From Clavulina sp. PMI_390 (taxonomy: Eukaryota > Basidiomycota > Agaricomycetes > Cantharellales > Hydnaceae), in NCBI GenBank assembly GCA_015039315.1, contig WIDE01000052.1, positions 54,110 to 118,109 of the forward strand: a DNA stretch of 64,000 nucleotides. Reading direction: 5' to 3'. The translations under genes and the position numbers were made by a program. How positions within the stretch are numbered: the stretch's first letter is position 1; every line of letters begins with the position of its first letter. The notes below the pieces were generated by a model. That model was given only the letters and a program-made list of their open reading frames with translations. It searched no databases and was not told the DNA's origin. Below, one piece after another: positions 34,201 through 44,305 of this stretch.

Positions 34201-34772
34201 TGGCGTGAGGGTGAGTAGTTTGCATAGATCCTCCCCTCCTCCCCTTCAAAAAAAGAGGAAATTAAGCACCGTCCAACGGCGGCGGCGGCGACGATGTCAA
34301 ATGCAGTGGGCGCGCTGGTCCCTGAAAACGCCGGTGGCAAGATCAATGAATCGGCGATGACGGGGAGCGCATTGTCAATGACCAGACGCCCGGAGCCGAC
34401 GAGGGTCGCTTAACAGGTGACAGCAAATGGGCAAAATGTATGGGTACGATTGCAAGGTGGTAGTGTACAGATGTAGAATTGTAAGGGCATGTCTGGATGC
34501 GGCAACGGTCAAATCGTAAAACGCTATTACGATTCCGCTTCGGAGCTGAACACTCCGGGATTTTGCGGCCACATCAAGATGTCCTTTGCCAATGGAGAGG
34601 TCAAGATTGAGCTATATCAAGGCCCCATATTTATGAGCCCAAACCAGAAAAACAAAGAAATTGCGACCAAAATGCGCTGTCGAACGCAGCCAAACAAGCC
34701 ATCACTGATATTCACAATGTTACCACAGTGACGGGCGAGGCACCGTTTTGGAAAGAGCTATTTCACACCCTG

Positions 34773-35261
34773 CAGGTGTTACCACTTCCCCCAGGGGGTG
34801 ATAGCAACCCCCTCATTTTAGGTCAAATAACGTGTGAATGACGATCGACCAACCTCAGATATTGCCGTTCTGATTTGCGCGTCATGAACGATGAGCACTC
34901 AAGCGCTGACTCTTTAAGCTATGGTACATCACAGGTTCTTCGGTAGGTGTAAGATGAAAGAATTCTTAAGCTCATCTTAACCCGCCCCTCAAGCTCACAA
35001 GCTTAACGGCAAACCAAGTTGCTGATTGATCCCACCAATATGGCATCATGTACATTATAATGATGATCACAGTGATACAAGCTACATTGATACAAGAATC
35101 CGATCCTAGGTCTGTTTTGGTCAATCACTGACATGGTTGGCTCTGGTTGCTCTCAGGCTTGACTCTGCGGATCAAGGGGGGTGCTTGATAGCTACCACCC
35201 CTCCCCGTGCAGGGTTTATGGTCGGAAGCTCTCGGGCCGGTGGGAGGGGTGGTAACACCTG
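34773..35261. repeat. 489-base segment bounded by 13-base inverted repeats
   Basis: Positions 34773-34785 (CAGGTGTTACCAC) are the exact reverse complement of 35249-35261 (GTGGTAACACCTG). Related CCACCCC/GGGGTGG stretches lie just inside the right end. No open frame and no clear target-site duplication are visible, so a MITE-like or other non-autonomous element is only a possibility. Confidence 0.35.
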
Positions 35262-35389
35262 GGAGGTGGAGGATAGCTATTTCCATCGTACAATCCTCAT
35301 TAATTCGTAAATAAATGCTGTGATCCATTGGAAGAAAAACCACCCAATAATGGTCGAGAAACCCGCCTGATTATCTACGAGATAGCCGC

Positions 35390-35579
35390 CAGCATTTATG
35401 GAGGGAAACTCGCCATATTTTGTGGCGGAAGTGGCAAAAATGCAGATGAAAAACCGTTAGGTTTGTGTCGCAGTTCATGCCATATTTGACGCAAAAATCC
35501 GCCAGAATCTTGGCTGAAAAATCACCAAATGTGGCGCTTTTCATGGCTGTATTTTCTTGTTTATTTAGGCGGAAATCTC
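35390..35579. repeat. imperfect short-palindrome repeats at the left edge of the gap
   Basis: Several units of the form CGCCA, A/T-rich spacer, TGGCG occur one after another: near 35411 (CGCCATATTTTGTGGCGG), near 35480 (GCCATATTTGACGC), near 35500 (CGCCAGAATCTTGGC) and near 35525 (CACCAAATGTGGCG). The run ends at the first N, so it probably continues into the gap and may be why the assembly broke here. Confidence 0.5.
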
Positions 35580-36134
35580 NNNNNNNNNNNNNNNNNNNNN
35601 NNNNNNNNNNNNNNNNNNNNNNNNNNNNNNNNNNNNNNNNNNNNNNNNNNNNNNNNNNNNNNNNNNNNNNNNNNNNNNNNNNNNNNNNNNNNNNNNNNNN
35701 NNNNNNNNNNNNNNNNNNNNNNNNNNNNNNNNNNNNNNNNNNNNNNNNNNNNNNNNNNNNNNNNNNNNNNNNNNNNNNNNNNNNNNNNNNNNNNNNNNNN
35801 NNNNNNNNNNNNNNNNNNNNNNNNNNNNNNNNNNNNNNNNNNNNNNNNNNNNNNNNNNNNNNNNNNNNNNNNNNNNNNNNNNNNNNNNNNNNNNNNNNNN
35901 NNNNNNNNNNNNNNNNNNNNNNNNNNNNNNNNNNNNNNNNNNNNNNNNNNNNNNNNNNNNNNNNNNNNNNNNNNNNNNNNNNNNNNNNNNNNNNNNNNNN
36001 NNNNNNNNNNNNNNNNNNNNNNNNNNNNNNNNNNNNNNNNNNNNNNNNNNNNNNNNNNNNNNNNNNNNNNNNNNNNNNNNNNNNNNNNNNNNNNNNNNNN
36101 NNNNNNNNNNNNNNNNNNNNNNNNNNNNNNNNNN
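35580..36134. other. assembly gap (555 N)
   Basis: Unknown bases. Left flank is short-palindrome repeat; right flank begins inside a coding copy of the CcmS-related gene end. The true length may differ from 555. Confidence 0.99.
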
Positions 36135-36300
36135 GGTCGAGTCGGAGGGCGAGACAGACTCGGAAGAGGAGATGGTGATTAGGAAGAAGAAAAAGAAAAA
36201 GAAGGAACTTAAGCCGAAGAAGGGCAACTGGTTCACTAGGTGCATCACCTGGGATGATGACGAAGTGGAGGTTGCTAAGATCAAGAAGAAGCGGCAATGA
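36135..36300 (+). CDS. second copy of the CcmS-related protein C-terminus (5' part in the gap)
   Basis: These 166 bases align without indels to 33410-33575 and end at the same TGA. They code the acidic stretch, the Lys-rich run and WDDDEVEVAKIKKKRQ. I count four differences (Leu, Thr, Glu and Ala codons), all synonymous. The DNA after the stop differs far more between the copies. This suggests the reading frame has been under selection, so a complete paralogue may run into the gap; gene conversion is the alternative. Confidence 0.6.
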
Positions 36301-36880
36301 TTTCCACGGACCCAACGGTGCCTCCCCTCAACTCGTCTGCTCTCACCCGCGTGGGTATTTCTGACTTATTTTTGCGAGTTCTCAATCTCGCCTATCTTTG
36401 CTCATCTTGTATCTTCTTGTTGTATTTGTACGTGCAACTCGCTACTGTCAATAAGTGTGGAAGGTCGTGAGTGGTACCTGAAGTGCGCGCGTCTTCCTCA
36501 TACGACATTCCTCCCTTCCATCCTTATCCACCCTACATCATCGAGAGATGAAAATTTACTGGTCAAGCATCATTTTCTGCGCTCGCTCATATTGGGCTGC
36601 TGGCTTGACAACAACGCCCAAGTCTATCGCCGCCTGGTTGGATGGTTATCAACGAATGTGTCACTCGATTGCAGCTGGTGGGGAGATTAGTATGAGGTGC
36701 GTATCTGGAGCGGGAAGTCCACGTTCCGCAATAGCTGCCTACCTAGCCAAACCGCATCCACTCCTTTGTCCACCAGTAGGTCTTCTGCCTATTTGGCGGC
36801 CGTGATGAGTCCCACTGCTGTCACCAGCAGCTCTGACACACCTTCCTTAACGTGCCTGGCCGAAAGCATTTGATATCTTG
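36135..36880. repeat. segmental duplication of 33410-34150
   Basis: The end of the CcmS-related gene plus about 550-600 bases of downstream DNA are repeated at an offset of 2725 bases. The similarity runs through the 3' UTR and into the OYE relic. Copy 1 lacks about 45 bases present in copy 2 (around 36630-36670). The divergence shows this is a real, older duplication and not an assembly repeat. Confidence 0.8.
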
Positions 36881-37013
36881 GACCCGCTGGAATATTTAGT
36901 ACCACCCAGTTCCCGTCAAATTGGACGCCCAGCAGCTCGATTTCTTGCTTCCGTAGTTGCCGCATCTGGCTCGTCCGCAAAGCTACTAACTGAAGCCATT
37001 CGTGGGCCTTCAT
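36555..37013 (-). pseudogene. NADH:flavin oxidoreductase (OYE family) relic, copy 2
   Basis: The minus strand reads LLGVQFDGNWVVLNIPAGP, then ELLVTAVGLITAAK, a stop, AEDLLVDKGVDAVWLGRQLL and RNVDFPLQ. After a broken segment comes the family C-terminus AAIDLGVVVKPAAQYERAQK. The DVSSGG-type segment kept in copy 1 is eroded here, while the YER tail is better kept here. A stop lies directly before AEDLL in both copies, which suggests the relic was already broken before duplication. Confidence 0.7.
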
Positions 37014-37918
37014 ACCAGGAATGGGTCCTTCACCTGATTAGTGGGGCCGATTCCGTTCCATTTACGCTTACGCGATATAAACTTGAGATACAGAATCACT
37101 AAGGGCTGTCGGCAAGTCACAGAATCTGGATGCTCTCACGGACGAGCCGCTGGTTGCAAACATCTCAAAGGCTTTGTAATGTTTTCAAAACGTCTACTAT
37201 CATTCTAGCTCCACCGCAGCCATAGCATCTATCTGGTACATTATCTAATGGGAAGATCGTATGAGACATGGGTTGCTCACGAGCGTACTCGAATGGGGAC
37301 TCAGCGCTGAGACAATGGCTACGCTCTATTTCTAGCTCCTGAGCTCACAAACGATCTGGCATGGTGGTTTATTGCGCACAGAGATGCGATATATACTATC
37401 TCTGTACTCTTGGTTTCAGTATTTGGATCGACACGATGCCAACCGCTAGAGAAGGCTTCTGGTCGTTTCATTCACGTGAATAAATCTCTCATAAGGTTTA
37501 GAAGCAGGGGTACCCCCAACACCAGCGAATTTGATTTTGGGCCATGCAAAAGCTAAGCTACGTTTAAATCGACTGAATTCATGCCAAATGATAATTAGGT
37601 AGCTTATACCCCATTCAGTCTGCGCTGTTGATGCGATCAAGGGTTCTCAGCCTCAACATACCGGTGAGGCTGGAGTTGTGCCTTGACCCCTAGGCGAGGA
37701 CGGATCTCTGCATTGTGATAACTTCACTAGAGCATTCGAACTATAAGTGCCTCAGGATATGAGATAAAGTATCCCCTCGTATCTTGCCAGAGTTCCACAC
37801 AGCTACGTTGCTTTCAATTTTTCAGCTATTCGCAAAGACCTACTACAAGCGTGTCAGCTCTGCCGACCATAACCTAAAGCCAGCTTACTTATTACTTTGA
37901 TTTCCTTGGTGCAAACAG
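37014..37918. other. intergenic region
   Basis: No gene was recognised. It should hold the promoter of kinase-like gene A. The minus-strand open frame at 37446-37640 shows no conserved motif. Confidence 0.4.
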
Positions 37919-39686
37919 ATGGCTGTACAATTGCTCAACTCAACCTCGATGGCAGTGGAGCTAGCTGGTAGTCACCCGACTGTGCCGCAAGCCTTGACTG
38001 AGAAATCAGCTTTGAAAGCATTGTTTAAAGCAGTTCTCAAGCAGCTATCACTGGCACGGAGGGGAGATTCACGTTTGGTCCCCAAGGTACCATGGCGCTT
38101 CATACCTCCTCGTTCAGCTAACCATTCTCATAACCATTTGTCCGATCCAACCTATATTACAGGTAGGTTGTCCGAAAATTCTAGTGGTAAATTGTATAGT
38201 GATAGTGAGTTGTATTATCAGGTCTCCAAGTCGTGCAAAGATGGCATCTTGCCAGACATGCCGGCTGATATATGGACCAGGATTAGAGGCGACATAGTGG
38301 ACGACTTCTCTAAACTCTCTAAGGGCGTTCAAATAGTTCTTATGAATAATCTTTACGAAGTAGGTTCAAGCTGTTTAATATGAAGACCTCCTGAAGTACC
38401 TATTAGTTCCCCATAGCTTCTTGAAAGCTGTTCAAACCCTTCAGAACAGAGCACACTAACCCCCCCAGAACAAAGTGGCTCACCCAACCCTGAGCTTCGA
38501 ATTACCGAGATTACGCGCTGCCTGCAAGATTTTTGCTCTTATTTATGTTCGCCCCCGCCGTTATTCTACAAGCCCGATGTCGTGTTTGACAGGCTCAACC
38601 GGTTGGGAAAAGGGGGCGAAGCTATGCTCTATCGGGGTACAATACATTCAGGATTGCCTGTCGTAATCCGAGAGATGTTTGTGACCATGGAAGAACGTGA
38701 TGGCCCTCTTGGCAGAGAGCTTGCAAGAGTAAGCATTTTATAGGTTGCCAGACTCAATTGTTGGTAGCGTCCTAAAGTTCGTGTCAGGTCGTGCATCGTG
38801 AAGCTATAACGCATTCAAGACTCAGGCATGCTAATATCATTCCATTCTTGGGATTATTCAATGAAGCAAATGGGATGCCACCTCTCACGATTGTGCCGTT
38901 TGAAGCGGCCGGTTCCTTGGACAAGCTGCTCCTTGACATGAATCCGCTTGGTGCAGAAAAGTTTCAGAGTATTGTGAGTGGCAGTTCATCTATAAATATA
39001 TATCAAACAGCTTCACTCTCACCGCTTGTGTTCACAAAATTAGCATCTTGGTATCACTCAAGGGGTGAATATCTCCATTCTCTTGCTCCACCCGTCATTC
39101 ATGGAGACCTTCACCCTGTAAGTATCCACATGATTTGACATTCCCCTTGCGGAATTATATAATGATTAATTCGTAGGGAAATGTGTTAATTAACAAAGAT
39201 GGGATCGCGCTTCTATGCGACTTTGGGCTTAGCCGAATTGTTCATGAAGTCACTCGATCACGTACCAAGCGTCAAGCAGGAGGGATGGCTCGCTTTCTTG
39301 CTCCCGAGTTATCCAATTGCTCCAATGAAGAATTCCGCACCACCAAGGAAAGTGACATATACTCTCTTGCTATGATATCATACAATATGTGGACCGGCAA
39401 CAAGCCGTTCTTTGAGCTTAGACATGAGTGGAAAGTGCTGTCAAAGTCGGTTAGAGGTAGACGACCAAAAAAGCCAAAACATATGCGCAGCAACAATCTC
39501 CCACAAAAGAGCGGAACACCCTTCTGGAAGCTTCTTAAACTGATGTGGGCTCAGAACAAGGACAAGCGGCCCACAAGTGAAATGGTGTTGGTCCAGCTTG
39601 AAGTAATATTTGGGATGCAGACTGTCTTAGTCAATGTGCCAAATGTAGCGGCAGCATCCGAGCCCAGCGAGCTCACACCTGGATGA
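37919..39686 (+). CDS. kinase-like protein A, probably frameshifted
   Basis: Paralogue of the gene at 41221-42929. Exons: an N-terminal helix-rich part (LTEKSALKALFKAVLKQLSL), a second exon (DGILPDMPADIWTRIRGDIV), then a kinase-like domain. This keeps a Gly loop (LNRLGKGGEAMLYRG), but the beta-3 Lys position is Arg (LPVVIREMF). Next are HREAITHSRLRHANIIPFLG, the catalytic loop VIHGDLHPGN, CDFGLSRI, RFLAPEL and SDIYSLAMISYNMWTG. Compared with gene B one T is missing near 39070 (GVN then YLHSL): with the expected intron removed, the frame shifts and soon hits a stop. If the 70-base intron from about 38974 is retained, the frame is restored through the catalytic loop. So it is either a pseudogene or makes an altered product. 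Confidence 0.6.
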
Positions 39687-41220
39687 AGGAGAAAATATTG
39701 GGGCTGACTGTAGAGATTGAGGTTTGGGACCTTGTTCCCCAACTGAATAGGATGGTTTTGTAGGTGCTGGGGTTTCAGCACTTGGGAATAACAATAGTAT
39801 TTTTCGGCGATACATGTAGTTTCCCACATTATACTCCTTGCATCGCTGATTGGCTAGTGAAATTTTATGGAGCTGGAAATTATGCCGAACAACGTTCCTT
39901 CGGGCGATTCGGACTGAATATAGGTCTGCTATGCCAACATCGCTGCTGTCTAGTACCATGACGAGATGGATGATATGTAGGAGCAGGACTCGGCACAATA
40001 TAGCAACAGTAGCACCATCAAATGTAGTTTACATCACTTGCAATCACTCGCGATGGCTGTCCACCAAAAGCAAAAGCCACAACCGTAACTCGGTGGTGGT
40101 GAACCCTTGGTGGGATAGTGAGCACATCGGCGGTACCCCCCCCCCCCCCCCCCCCCGTAATTTATGAGTGACCGTTGGGCGAGATTGTCAAGATCCTTTC
40201 TATCGGCATCGAGATTGTTTGACAAGTGCTACACGGAAACAACTCAATCTTAAGCGTGAAGATTGGATGAGGTAATTGAACGCTCGGATCGAATTCAGTA
40301 AGCTTCGATTCTGCGGCCGTATAGTGTGGAGGCTTCCTGACCTTGTGCAGTAAGTCGAGCGGGTAGAAGATCGAGAAGAAGCGCGTGCATCCGCCAAGTG
40401 TCTCTGACATGCTGATCGATTCCTTGCTCCAGATTGCTCAGAGTAGCTGCTTGGAGCTCTTTGAAATATCCAAAAAATATCGATATAAATTTGATGAAGT
40501 GAAGTGAGACTCGTTGATACGAGAGATGGAGATGACCCTGCAATTCTGTGACTATACATGGAAAAGAAGTTGAGAGGCCGGAAACTTGAAGGGAAACCAG
40601 ACGCCAGAGCGAAATTTTGGGCATCAGAGGTCGAGAAGGTATCCGGGCAAATGAGGCATGAATCCGGTGTCGATCTCAGGTGGTTGGGAGACAGATATCC
40701 AGTCGGGGACCTGGCCTTTGCCGCCGCTACCGATATGATTTTGCCGTTGCTCTGTGCAGACGTGCCCTAAGATTCCCTACGATGCTGGCCTTGCCGCACA
40801 AAGCGACATGCGATCTGGGATAATACTTACCCCTTGATTTCATTCTCCATTATGCACATTTTCTTATACCACACAATTGAAAATTCGCGCTCCTAAATAG
40901 AATTGCAAATCAAGGGGCTCGTGCTCGGTCGCAGGTGATCGTTCATCACCATGCCTTTACCTCAAGGTATCCGATGTTTTGAGGGTGTCTGCCAAGGTTG
41001 AACCCCTGAACGAGCCTTGCACAGGCCTACGCCACATGCCTCAATAGCTTATTCAGATTTTGGGTGCCCCATATGATGGCGCACCCCGCTCCCTCCAAAA
41101 ACAGACGATAAACCACAACACTATCAGGTTCTGCTCCCCTGAAGAGGTCGATTCTCTGGTACCGAGAATATTATCTCGTCAATGTTGCTGAGACTTACCA
41201 ATCCTATCACTCGATATCAG
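39687..41220. other. intergenic region with unresolved open frames
   Basis: About 1.5 kb between the two kinase-like genes. On the minus strand at 40160-40770 three frames are open over much of the length. One holds FKELQAATLSNLEQGID and another starts at ATG 40410 (MSETLGGCTRFFSIF). None matches a known family and I cannot build one model. The remainder shows nothing except the poly-C tract listed separately. Confidence 0.3.
40136..40156 (+). repeat. homopolymer of 21 C
   Basis: An uninterrupted run of C. Its length is likely variable and prone to sequencing error. Confidence 0.95.
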
Positions 41221-42929
41221 ATGGCCGAGCAACTCCCCATGCAACCGGTCGTTCCACAGCAAGATGTGCTGGAAAATCCATCGTTGAGAGCACTATTCCT
41301 GACGCTCTTTGAGCAACTACCGTGGAGGTTAACTGGTTCGCCCCCAAATACCCAGGTACTGCGTCCCTACTTATATTACGATCTCAGTCCGCTCAATCGG
41401 GCTGCATAGGTGATATTTCCCCAGAAGTTTAGCATTACATTACGGTCTAAAATCCAATAATTGAACCTACAGGCCGCTGAGAATAAGAAGGACAAGGATA
41501 GCCCTCCAAAAATGTCCCCTGAAATCCGAGAAACGCTCGGCATAGACTCACAACACGAGTTTTCCGACCTCCCTCAGAGCGAGCAGTTGAAGCTTTTGGG
41601 TCGCATTTTCGATGTACGCTGCAATGTACACTATCCAGCGTCACTGAATGGCTATATCCAGTTTGTAGAACCTCGGTATTATCTCATCCTCCCATGGACC
41701 CGCTACTGGTTTACGATGTTTGCAAGACTTCTCATATTACTTCAACTCTCCTCCGCCTTCATTATATATTTCCGACATCAAGTTTTCCAGGACTGATCGG
41801 ATGGGACATGGCGGTGAGGCTACCGCTTATCGTGGCAGGAGAGCCGATCAAGACATTGTTGTTCGTGAAATGCTCCTGAATCTGGACCAGCGAGACACCC
41901 CTTACGAGAGGGAGCTCGTCAAAGTGAGTGCCCTAGCTCCTCTATAACTTCACAGCTATGCTGCTGATTGACATTAAGTCAGCTTGTGCATCGTGAAGCT
42001 ATCACCCATTCACAACTCGATCACCCCAATATCCTTCGGTTCTTGGGGATCTATCAGGAGCCAGAGATTTTAGTCCCCCTCACCATCACGCCGTGTATCC
42101 AACCCGGTTCGTTGCAAAGTCTACTTGCTGGAAAACTACTTGGCGCAGCGAGGTTCCAAAGCATTGTGAGCAGTTGCTTCACTCTTGAACGAAATAGTAG
42201 GCCTCATCCGTGGCGGTTTCGACGAAAAGCTTCGAGGAGTTACTCAAGGGGTCAATTATCTACACTCTCTTCAGCCACCTGTAATCCACGGGGACCTTCA
42301 TCCTGTAGGTGACATTTGCATTTTCCGTTTTTCACTCATTGATCCCAAGCGATATAACTCTGCAGGGGAATGTTCTGCTTGATGCAGCAGACAAGCCTAT
42401 TTTGTGTGACTTTGGTCTTAGCCGTATTATTCACGAGGTAACTCGCACACGGACCCTGCGCCAGGCAGGTGGATATGTGCGATTTCTAGCTCCGGAATTA
42501 GCGAGAAGTCCAGAAGATCGATTTCGCACTACCTGGGCAAGCGACATATACTCTCTTTCAATGCTCTCCCTCAATATGTGGACCGGGAATAGGCCATTCT
42601 ACAAGCATGAATTGGAGTGGAAAGTCTTCGCTGCATTGGAAAAGGGTGAACGGCCAGAGAAGCCTACTGATCCACTCATTCATACCAATCTCCCACAGGG
42701 GTTCGAAATCCCGTTCTGGAAGCTTCTTCGAGAGATGTGGGCAGAGGATATGGTTATCCGTCCCACAAGCGGTGTTGTAATGGAGCGCTTGGACAAGATA
42801 TTTGCAGGAGAGGCGCCGCATGACGCTGGTATTGTGGCTACAGTGTATGGTCAGATTGCTAGGCTGGGTGTTTTTCTCGGTGCAGGCCAGCGCCCTCGGC
42901 CTAATTTGGAATTGTCACTTAGGGCTTAG
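41221..42929 (+). CDS. kinase-like protein B with Arg at the beta-3 Lys position
   Basis: N-terminal helix-rich region (MAEQLPMQPVVPQQDVLENP, then LRALFLTLFEQL), a second exon (SPEIRETLGIDSQHEFSDLP) and a kinase-like domain: SRTDRMGHGGEATAYRG, then DIVVREMLL with Arg where active kinases have the ATP-anchoring Lys. It continues with VHREAITHSQLDHPNILRFL, GVTQGVNYLHSL, VIHGDLHP, GNVLLD, CDFGLSRI, RFLAPELA and SDIYSLSMLSLNMWTGNRPF, all as in tyrosine-kinase-like proteins of mushrooms. Exons join in phase; the intron ending at about 42226 (before LRGVTQ) is the one whose homologue is disturbed in gene A. The exon joining the second exon to the Gly loop (about 41625-41775) is not certain. The start at 41221 matches the start of gene A. 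Catalytic competence is doubtful. Confidence 0.75.
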
Positions 42930-44305
42930 ACTTGATTCCCAGCGGTTTGAGCCAAACATAATGACGGGATTGAAGGTGGTTTTGCAAGAGCTCTGACTAT
43001 CCCAGGATCCTTGCACCGGGAAGAGAGCACAAGCTTCTGGAAGTTTGACGTATGTGTCTTGTGTGAACTAGGTAGAGTGGCGCATGGCATACTCTCTATG
43101 TTTCTGTGAATAAATTTGCTCGATATCCTCGGGGACATATTCATGCTTGGGGGAGAGATGAGTTACCAACTCACAACTAGTTGCGACGAAATTTAAGGAT
43201 GAGTCTGATGATAGTGAGCCTGTGAGACAGTCGAGCAGCCGCCCCATGAGTCAGTACCCTTGTTTGATAGTGGAGAAGTGAATAGGTGGATGAGTCCGCC
43301 ATGTGCGCGGTGGATCTCAATAAAGTCGACGACGAGGAGTACATGCAAAAATCAGTCATTGCTTGAGTGATAGCAATTTATTAGAGCCCCGAGATAGAGA
43401 TGAAACATATACAGGAGCTTTGGTTAGCTCTTCAGGCCGCAGCCTCCATGCTTGAATCTCCGCTTGAATCTCTTCCTCCGTCACTGCATTAGACATAGCA
43501 TACTCTTCTGAAAACTAATCGCCAAGGGCCCAATGACTGAAGGGACACAAATATATAGGGAAATGCTAATCATGTCGCGATCAAATCAGAGCATTTAAAA
43601 TAAGTTCATAGACTCCCGCTATCTACCAACCAGTGCGATTAGATACTCAGACACATACACACAGAAAGCAACTGTAGAATAGGGGGTGTCATAATCCGAC
43701 AAAGCAGTCGTAAACCAAAGCGTAAATGAGAGAAATCGGCGTCGGGCTTGCTCTATGATGCCGGTGAATCAAACGAATGCGTGCATCCCAAGATCATGAA
43801 TTGCTCGAGCTTACCTAAAATAAAGGGCAAAGAAATGCGGCAGCTCTTGGGGGCTACGAGGTCTGACTTAAATTATAGGGCTGAGGGAACACAAGTTGAT
43901 ATGAACCAAGCTGCAACTGTGTTAGGAAGCACATTGAACCCAAACGATAGCCGTAAGCACAGATGCTGGTACTGTAACAAACATGAGAGACTGGCACATG
44001 TTAACAGATACAGTGATGAAGAACAAAGCAGAACCAGGAGGATCACGAATCAGACAAGAGCAAAGAGCTGGGGATGGTATGAAAATAGGCACTGAGAAAA
44101 TGAAGAGGAAAGAGGAAAGCAGACATGTAATGCAAGGGGAAAGTGGTAATGCAGGTGATCATGAGTGGGGCATTGTGGTTTGGTATGCAAGGAATTGAAA
44201 AGCAGAGTAGTACAGAAACAAAAAAGGGATCATAACGGTAGCCAGGACAGCAGGGAAAGGGGAAAAACTAGAGGTTGGGTCAACATCATCACAGGTTGGA
44301 ATTGC
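42930..44305. other. intergenic region / probable 3' UTRs
   Basis: No gene recognised. The plus strand from about 43.9 to 44.3 kb is A/G-rich, which fits the 3' UTR of the minus-strand RIM15-type gene. Open frames such as 43748-44095 lack conserved motifs. Confidence 0.4.

Noticed and set aside
34900..35060. LTR retrotransposon fragment suggested by CCCCTCAAGCTC and AACCAAGTTG sequences
   Set aside because: No paired LTR, primer-binding site or reverse transcriptase sequence could be shown.
35371..36315. Long open frames across the assembly gap on both strands
   Set aside because: They are open only because N codons cannot be stops; nothing is known of the bases in between.
40160..40770. 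Possible minus-strand gene between the kinase-like genes
   Set aside because: Three frames are open in turn and none gives a consistent exon model or known domain.
43748..44200. Overlapping plus-strand frames rich in Lys, Arg and Glu
   Set aside because: Their composition follows an A/G-rich strand opposite the RIM15-type 3' UTR; no conserved pattern.
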